This document shows positions 7,073 through 7,482 of a DNA stretch of 7,482 bases, one piece after another. The translations under genes were made by a program, and so were the position numbers. This DNA is from Desulfotomaculum sp. (GTDB taxonomy: Bacteria > Bacillota > Desulfotomaculia > Desulfotomaculales > Ammonificaceae). The notes below the pieces were generated by a model that saw only the letters and a program-made list of their open reading frames with translations, was not told where the DNA came from and searched no databases. The DNA lies in contig DTYU01000165.1 in the NCBI GenBank assembly GCA_012961725.1, positions 1-7,482 of the forward strand, in the 5' to 3' direction. Positions within the stretch are counted from its first letter, which is position 1. Each line of letters starts with the position of its first letter.

Positions 7073-7227
7073 TAAGAATTCAGGCAACCGGTAGCACCTC
7101 CTGAGATCTCGCATAATCGTGGAATGTCAGAGAGATACTGTCAAGGTAGTAACCAAATCATCGCCTCGCCGTTGATCGGAGGTTGCAAGGATTGGTTGCT
7201 GAAGCGGGACGCGTACCGGAGGTTTCA
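7073..7227 (+). other. Leader region upstream of atpB with possible RNA hairpin
   Basis: No convincing promoter for atpB is visible here; CATAAT at 7112-7117 has no matching -35. AACCAAATC (7151-7159) can pair with GATTGGTT (7190-7197) with one bulged A. Inside it, CCT and CCG (7164-7166, 7169-7171) can pair with CGGAGG (7177-7182), giving a two-part stem. A 35-codon frame, ATG at 7124 to TGA at 7231, overlaps the atpB start by ATGA but has no good ribosome binding site; I do not call it a gene. No atpI- or atpZ-like gene is present immediately upstream. Confidence 0.35.
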
Positions 7228-7482
7228 ATGATCGGCCGCACGCGCGAAGCACTAAACGTCTGGAATATACCCGAACAGCCCTGGCGTTTGGGCGAACTCT
7301 TCGGTTACCCGGTAGAGGTGAACCCGCGCACGCTCATCTTTACCTGGGTGACCATGGCCGTGGTTTTGGCAGTGGCGTTGGCGGCGGCCCGCAGCGCACA
7401 CCTTTTCCGGCCGGGACGCCTGGCGGCCCTGTTTGAAATAGCCATTGATTTTATGCGTGATTTAATCAGGGACTCGATGGAG
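7228..7482 (+). CDS. atpB: F-type ATP synthase subunit a, N-terminal part (continues beyond window)
   Basis: Subunit a of the membrane F0 sector forms the half-channels that pass protons (or Na+) to the c-ring, driving ATP synthesis at the cytoplasmic membrane. Seen: ATG with GGAGG five bases upstream and 85 open codons to the window end. The N-terminus contains VNPRTLIFTW leading into the first membrane helix (about residues 35-55). A basic loop, RPGRLAALFE, and then FMRDLIRDSME (75-85) follow, matching the conserved region after helix 1 in bacterial subunit a. The catalytic arginine and later helices lie outside the window. A TTG at 7192 is in frame, but its ribosome binding site is poorer, so ATG is preferred. 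It normally heads or nearly heads the atp operon, whose other genes should follow to the right. Confidence 0.9.
   Translation, partial: MIGRTREALNVWNIPEQPWRLGELFGYPVEVNPRTLIFTWVTMAVVLAVALAAARSAHLFRPGRLAALFEIAIDFMRDLIRDSME

Noticed and set aside
7096..7103. Minus-strand AGGAGGTG, a strong ribosome binding site sequence
   Set aside because: The only starts after it give a frame of nine codons or fewer; no gene follows.

Overview
The window looks like chromosomal DNA from a fairly GC-rich member of the Firmicutes, most likely a spore-forming Clostridia / Peptococcaceae-type anaerobe. The grounds are strong AGGAGG-type ribosome binding sites, frequent TTG/GTG starts, the F-type ATP synthase subunit a sequence at the right edge, and surface-protein-like genes of a style I associate with that group. 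The lineage is an inference; no rRNA or tRNA gene is present to fix it.

Left two thirds (1-5042, minus strand): a compact operon of three paralogous glycosyltransferases, read right to left. Each has a family 2 (GT-A fold) catalytic domain of about 180 residues followed by a long helical tail of TPR-like repeats, the architecture of the peptide glycosyltransferase SunS. The first gene (660 aa) starts with TTG. It is separated from the second (596 aa) by a single codon in the same frame. The second overlaps the third by the four bases TTGA. The third runs off the left edge after 423 codons.

Middle (5043-6460, plus strand): a divergent intergenic region leads to a 242-aa protein. Its centre is ten tandem copies of a nine-residue Ser/Thr/Pro/Gly-rich unit, and its C-terminal domain is shared with the next gene, a 154-aa protein lacking the repeats. 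A hairpin lies between them. A bidirectional terminator separates them from a convergent 151-aa cysteine-rich protein (6562-7017, minus) that has a good sigma-A-type promoter.

Right edge (7018-7482): a 210-bp intergenic stretch with a possible structured leader, then the first 85 codons of atpB on the plus strand.

The idea most worth testing is that the glycosyltransferase operon modifies the divergently encoded Ser/Thr/Pro repeat protein, possibly also the small proteins beside it. None of the three small proteins has a signal peptide, so they could be cytoplasmic or laid down on the spore surface by the mother cell. This is inferred from gene layout and sequence composition, not demonstrated.
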